A stretch of 12,480 bases of DNA from assembly GCA_938003515.1 (NCBI GenBank), contig CALKYL010000113.1, positions 1 to 12,480 of the forward strand. Reading direction: 5' to 3'. The notes under the pieces are model-generated. The model saw nothing but the letters and a program-made list of their open reading frames with translations, did not search any database and had not been told where the DNA came from. Every line of letters starts with the position of its first letter. Positions within the stretch are counted from its first letter, which is position 1. The position numbers and the translations under genes were made by a program. The DNA comes from an uncultured bacterium (GTDB lineage Bacteria > Planctomycetota > UBA1135 > UBA2386). Below, piece after piece: positions 8,877-12,480 of the stretch.

Positions 8877-10247
8877 ATGCCCAGCGCCCCCCGTGGTCCC
8901 TCCTCCGCCGCCGCGGTCGCCGCCGCGCTCGCCCTCGCGGCGCCGCTCGCGTGCCAATGGCAGCAGGCCGCTCCGTCGACCTCTCCAGGCAGCCTGGCGG
9001 CGCCGGCGATGGCCGGGGCGCCGAACGGTTCGATCCTGTTGTTCGGCGGCAGACGCGCCGTCTCCCCGACGCCGTTCAGCGACGACACCTGGCGCTGGAC
9101 GGGCGACTGGGCCCAGCTGCCGGTGGCGTCCGGACCCTCCGGCCGCTCCGAGGCCAGGCTCGTCTACGACCTCACGCGGTCGGTGCACGTGCTCTACGGC
9201 GGCTGGAACTCCGTCTTCTCGATCGGTTCGGCGATCGACGAGACGTGGGAGTTCAACGGCGTCACCTGGTCGCAGGTCACGCCGCTCGCGACCCCGGGCG
9301 GCTTGTGGAAGCACGCGATGTGCTTCGATCCCGTGCGCGGTCGAACGGTCGCGTTCGGCGGCGCGACCAGCGGCCTCGTGGGCGCGTCGGCCCAGACCTG
9401 GGAATACGACGGCGCGACCTGGACGCAGATCACGACGGTCGGCACGCCCGGGCCGCGCGAAAACGCGGCGATGTGCTTCGACGCCAGCATCGGCCGGTGC
9501 CTGTTGTTCGGCGGCGCGGACCCGCTGGTCGGCGCCAACAACCAGCTCTGGCTCTACGACGGCGCGAGCTGGATCCAGGTCCCCCAGGTCGCGACCTGGC
9601 CGTCGGCACGCGCCGGCGCCGAGCTGGTCTTCCACCCGGGGCGCGGCGTGTCGATCCTGACGGGCGGGGTCGACAACATCGGGAACGCGCTCGCCGACAC
9701 GTGGGAGTTCGACGGTCTGATGCTGACGTGGACGCCGCGGCCCCCCGCGGGCGCGGCAGGCCGGGACTTCGGCCTGGCGTTCGACGCCGCGGCGCAGCTC
9801 GCGGTGCGCTACGGCGGCTCCGGCGTCCCGGGCCAGACCTGGCTGTACGGCGCGAACACCCGTTCGTTCGGCGCGGGCTGCAGCGGCTCCGCCGGCGTGC
9901 CGTCGCTCGCCGCACCGGCGCCGCCGCGGCTCGGCCAGACCTACGCGCTGCAGCTCACGAACCTCGTGCCCACCGTGCCCGTCGCGGTGCTCGTGCTCAG
10001 CCTTGCCGAGACGCCGCCGACGCCGCTCGGCGGCATCGGCATGCCCGGCTGCAGCGGCTACGTCACGCCGGACCTGTTCGTGGCGGTAGCGGGCGCCGCG
10101 GGCGCGGCGACCTGGAGCGGCGCGATCCCGGGCACGCCGACGCTGCTCGGCACGTCCCTGTATGCGCAGGGCCTGTCGCTCGACCCGGGCTTCAACCCGG
10201 CCGGGCTGACCACGTCCAACGCCCACGAGGGCCTGCTCGGGCTGTAG
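8877..10247 (+). CDS. Secreted six-bladed kelch propeller protein with C-terminal Cys-containing beta domain
   Basis: An exported 456-aa protein. It begins with a signal peptide (about 1-26, Arg then an Ala/Leu-rich core). Six kelch-type blades follow, marked by Gly-Gly doublets at residues 57, 108, 161, 212, 263 and 313, a regular 50-53 residue spacing. Several blades carry a W-E-F/Y-D/N-G-x-x-W element (for example TWEFNGVTW and TWEYDGATW). Six units are enough to close one propeller. Residues 331-456 form a separate beta-rich domain with Cys335 and Cys392 (a possible disulfide), GMPGCSGYVTPDL and YAQGLSLDP. I associate this type of C-terminal domain with many secreted planctomycete proteins, where its role is unknown. 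ATG 8877 gives the most typical signal peptide; ATG 8856 in the same frame would add seven residues. No catalytic motif is visible, so a binding or surface role is likely. Confidence 0.87.
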   Translation: MPSAPRGPSSAAAVAAALALAAPLACQWQQAAPSTSPGSLAAPAMAGAPNGSILLFGGRRAVSPTPFSDDTWRWTGDWAQLPVASGPSGRSEARLVYDLTRSVHVLYGGWNSVFSIGSAIDETWEFNGVTWSQVTPLATPGGLWKHAMCFDPVRGRTVAFGGATSGLVGASAQTWEYDGATWTQITTVGTPGPRENAAMCFDASIGRCLLFGGADPLVGANNQLWLYDGASWIQVPQVATWPSARAGAELVFHPGRGVSILTGGVDNIGNALADTWEFDGLMLTWTPRPPAGAAGRDFGLAFDAAAQLAVRYGGSGVPGQTWLYGANTRSFGAGCSGSAGVPSLAAPAPPRLGQTYALQLTNLVPTVPVAVLVLSLAETPPTPLGGIGMPGCSGYVTPDLFVAVAGAAGAATWSGAIPGTPTLLGTSLYAQGLSLDPGFNPAGLTTSNAHEGLLGL

Positions 10248-10337
10248 CGCTCGAAGCGCGCGGCGTGCGAGGGCCTGCACGTCCCGCGGTGGGGACGCCG
10301 GACGGCGCACGTAACCCGCGTGCCCCGCTTGCGTCCG
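10248..10337 (+). other. Intergenic region between the kelch and SET genes
   Basis: This 90-bp gap starts with a short stem, GCGCT/AGCGC (10247-10259), at the kelch stop codon. A second stem follows at 10280-10297. It presumably contains the promoter for the SET-adenylation gene pair. No clear promoter boxes could be read. Confidence 0.4.
10280..10297 (+). terminator. Possible hairpin downstream of the kelch gene
   Basis: CGTCCC (10280-10285) pairs with GGGACG (10292-10297) around a 6-nt loop, 33 nt after the kelch stop codon. There is no following T-run. It could help end kelch transcription or could be chance symmetry. Confidence 0.25.
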
Positions 10338-10844
10338 ATGGAGACCTTCCTGCATCCGCTGCTGCACGATCCGGCCTGCCGGGTCCGGATCGTGTCCCGT
10401 AGAGGCCACCGCGCCGTGCTCGCCGCGGTCGACGTGCCCGCCGGCGGCGTCGTGCTGCGCCTCGACGGCGACGTCGTCGACCGGCCGTCCCGCTACTCGG
10501 TGCAGCTCGGCGCCGACCGACACCTCGACGTGCACGAGGGCGTCGATCCGGACGCGGAGCCGGCGCGCTACGCCTGGCGGTTCCTCAACCACTCGTGCGA
10601 ACCGAACGGGGTCCTGCACGAGCGGCTCTTGATCGCGCCGCGCGCGATCCGGAGGGGGGACGAGGTCACGTTCGACTACGAGACCAACGAGTGGGACATG
10701 CACGAACCGTTCGCGTGCTGCTGCGGGGCGGCGTCCTGTCGCGGCGCCGTCCGCGGCTACCGGCACCTGCCGCCCGCGGCGCGTCGCGCGCTCGCCGGGC
10801 TCGCCGCCCCGCACCTCCTGCAGCTCGCCGACGGGACGGCCTGA
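10338..10844 (+). CDS. Small SET-domain methyltransferase with post-SET zinc site
   Basis: A 168-aa stand-alone SET protein, expected to use S-adenosylmethionine to methylate a lysine side chain. RFLNHSCEPN (81-90) is the core SAM/active-site motif. GDEVTFDYETNEWD (107-120) supplies the catalytic-region Tyr114. FACCCGAASCRG (125-136) is a post-SET motif. Cys87, Cys127, Cys129 and Cys134 together match the zinc cluster seen in eukaryotic SET/post-SET enzymes. The usual N-terminal G-x-G is altered to GHR (23-25), and there is no pre-SET domain. ATG 10338 is preferred; an in-frame GTG at 10320 would add six residues. The substrate is unknown. The adenylation gene starts 51 bp downstream on the same strand, so a shared transcript is likely. 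Base composition matches its neighbours, so there is no sign of recent transfer from a eukaryote. Confidence 0.88.
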   Translation: METFLHPLLHDPACRVRIVSRRGHRAVLAAVDVPAGGVVLRLDGDVVDRPSRYSVQLGADRHLDVHEGVDPDAEPARYAWRFLNHSCEPNGVLHERLLIAPRAIRRGDEVTFDYETNEWDMHEPFACCCGAASCRGAVRGYRHLPPAARRALAGLAAPHLLQLADGTA

Positions 10845-10895
10845 ACGCACGACGTCGACCGGCGTCGCCGCGCCGCGGATGATGGACCGAGCCGC

Positions 10896-12451
10896 ATGCT
10901 GATGACCGAGCTCTTCCTGGCGAGCGCCGCGCGCCACGGCCACCGCGTCGCGATCGACGTGCCGCCGGGCCCCGGTCGTCCGTCGCGCCGCACCGTGACC
11001 TACGCGGAGCTCGCCGATCGGGCCGAACGGCTCGCGTCGCGGCTCCGCGCCCACGTGCACGGCGAGGCGGTCGTCGTCGTGCTGCTGCCGCGCGAGGATC
11101 CGTGGCTGTTCGCGGCGCAGCTCGCCACGCTCCTCGTCGGCGCGGCCCACGTCTGCCTCGACCGGAGCTTCCCGGACGGCCACCTCGCCCACGTCGTGCG
11201 CGACGCGCGCGCGGTCGCCGTGATCACCGATCCGGCGGGCGCACAGCGCTTCGCGGGGCTCGGCGCGCCGGTGCTCGTGGCCGACGATTCGCGCGCGGAG
11301 CAGGCGGCCTCGCCGGCGGCCTCGGCTGGCCCCACGGCTGGACCCACGGCGGCAGCGCCACCGCCGCCGTGGCTGTCCGCCGCGAGTCTCGCCTACTGCA
11401 TCTACACGTCGGGCACGAGCGGCGCGCCGAAGGCCGTGCTGATCGAACACCGCGGCGTCGTCAACCTGATCCGCGAGGGCGTGGCGCGCTTCGGCATCGG
11501 TCCGGAGGACCGCGTCGCGCAGGGCAGTTCGCCGGCCTACGACTCGTCGGTCGAGGAGACCTGGCTCGCGCTCGCAGCCGGCGCGACGCTGGTCGTGCTC
11601 GACGACGACGCCGTGCGGCTCGGGCCGGATCTCGTGCCCTGGCTGCGGCGCGAACGCGTGACGGTGCTGTGTCCGCCGCCGACGCTGCTGCGCGCGATGG
11701 CGTGCGCGTCGCCGCGCGAACGACTGCCGGCGCTGCGGCTGTGCTACGTCGGCGGCGAGCCGCTGCCCGACGACCTCGCCGCGTCGTGGGGACGCGATCT
11801 CTGGCTCGAGAACGGCTACGGGCCGACCGAGTGCACGGTGACCGTCGTGCGCGGGCGGGTCGTGCCGGGCGAACCGGTGACGATCGGCACGCCGGTGCCG
11901 CCGCACACTTCCTGGGTGCTCGACGAGTCGATGCAGCCGGTGGCGGACGGCACGCCGGGCGAGCTGTGCATCGCGGGGCCGGGCCTCGCGCGCGGCTACC
12001 TCGGCCTCGACGAGCTGACCGCCGCGCGCTTCCCGACGCTGCCCGGCATCGGGCGCGTCTACCGCACCGGCGACCTCGTCGTGCGCGACCCCGACGGGCG
12101 GCTCCGCTGTCTCGGGCGCATCGACGCCCAGGTCAAGCTGCGCGGCTACCGCATCGAGCTCGAGGCGGTCGAGGCCGCGCTGCTGCGCTGCGACGGCGTG
12201 CGCGAGGCCGTCTGCACCGTCGAAGGCGACGAGCCCGGCCGCGCGCTGGTCGCCCACGTGGTGCCCCGGGATCGGGCGTCTCCGCCTCGCGCCGACGGAC
12301 TGCGGGAGGCCGTGCGGGCGCAGCTGCCGCCGTACATGATCCCCGCGGCGATCGCGCTGCTCGACCGGGTGCCGCGCACGATCGGAGGCAAGGTCGACCG
12401 GCGCGCGCTGCCACGGCTCGGCGCGACCGACGGCACGACGGACGGCGCGGG
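10896..12451 (+). CDS. NRPS-type amino-acid adenylation protein, 3' end missing
   Basis: The first 518 or so residues of a nonribosomal-peptide-synthetase-like enzyme that activates an amino acid as its adenylate. Core motifs are A3 YTSGTSGAPKA (170-180), A5 NGYGPTE (306-312), A7 YRTGDL (389-394), A8 GRIDAQVKLRGYRIE (407-421) and A10 GGKVDRRALP with catalytic Lys499. The protein starts directly with the adenylation domain and has no condensation domain. This resembles loading modules or Pls/PosA-type enzymes such as epsilon-poly-lysine synthetase. A carrier domain would be expected next, but genomic sequence stops at 12451. The TAG at 12471 and the residues just before it come from the adapter. 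An Ala/Pro-rich insert (about 130-160) precedes A3. ATG 10896 and ATG 10902 are both possible starts. It probably shares a transcript with the SET gene. Confidence 0.9.
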
Positions 12452-12480
12452 AGATCGGAAGAGCGTCGTGTAGAGAAAGA
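12452..12480. other. Illumina adapter at the 3' end of the contig
   Basis: From AGATCGGAAGAGC onward the sequence is the reverse complement of the Illumina universal adapter, with one mismatch near the end (TAGAGAAAGA where TAGGGAAAGA is expected). It creates the false C-terminal residues DRKSVV and the false stop at 12471-12473 in the adenylation gene. Confidence 0.98.

Noticed and set aside
10318..10334. A possible sigma-54 promoter before the SET gene, based on TTGCG at 10329.
   Set aside because: The -24 element at the required spacing reads GCGTGCC and does not match TGGCACG.
10338..10844. The SET gene as recent acquisition from a eukaryote or as contamination.
   Set aside because: Its base composition and codon style match the neighbouring bacterial genes, it has no introns, and it sits in an apparent operon. 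SET proteins are known in bacteria.
5376..12257. A stop-free minus-strand frame of 2293 codons that would make a giant fusion protein.
   Set aside because: Only the part below 8762 shows a signal peptide and Asp-box repeats. The rest is antisense to the kelch, SET and adenylation genes and is Arg/Ala/Gly-rich, as expected for a shadow frame in high-GC DNA.

Overview
The window is one very GC-rich bacterial contig of ordinary coding density. It has six recognisable genes and no RNA gene, insertion sequence or CRISPR array that I could see. Both ends carry Illumina adapter sequence (1-12 and 12452-12480), so the real insert is about 13-12451. The first gene may be missing its 5' end and the last gene is certainly missing its 3' end. 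The likely source is a member of Planctomycetota or a similar environmental phylum. The reasons are large secreted beta-propeller proteins, a secreted kelch protein ending in a Cys-containing beta-rich domain of a kind I associate with marine planctomycete genomes, weak Shine-Dalgarno signals and extreme GC. This placement is an inference, not a measurement.

Region 1 (58-3744, + strand) is a two-component pair. A soluble hybrid histidine kinase is followed 33 bp later by an NtrC-type sigma-54 activator. The kinase's second PAS domain carries the flavin-binding LOV signature GRNCRFL with its photoactive cysteine and the other main FMN contacts. The simplest reading is a blue-light sensor controlling sigma-54 promoters. 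The kinase ends in an intact receiver followed by a second, catalytically dead receiver.

Region 2 (3873-8762) has an M20 metallopeptidase on + and a 1128-residue secreted Asp-box (BNR/sortilin-like) beta-propeller protein on -. The two converge with 15 bp between their stop codons, and a GC-rich hairpin sits on the junction. A 114-bp divergent intergenic region with a perfect 8-bp inverted repeat separates the propeller gene from region 3.

Region 3 (8877-10247, +) encodes a secreted six-bladed kelch propeller with the C-terminal domain mentioned above.

Region 4 (10338 to the contig end, +) is the least ordinary part. It pairs a small eukaryote-like SET plus post-SET methyltransferase with an NRPS-type amino-acid adenylation domain that begins without a condensation domain and runs off the contig. 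By hand alignment the adenylation pocket has Glu at a position that suggests a cationic (lysine- or ornithine-like) substrate. A SET protein next to such an enzyme raises the possibility of a methylated lysine-type peptide product. This is the best candidate for an undescribed system here, but the contig ends before it can be judged.
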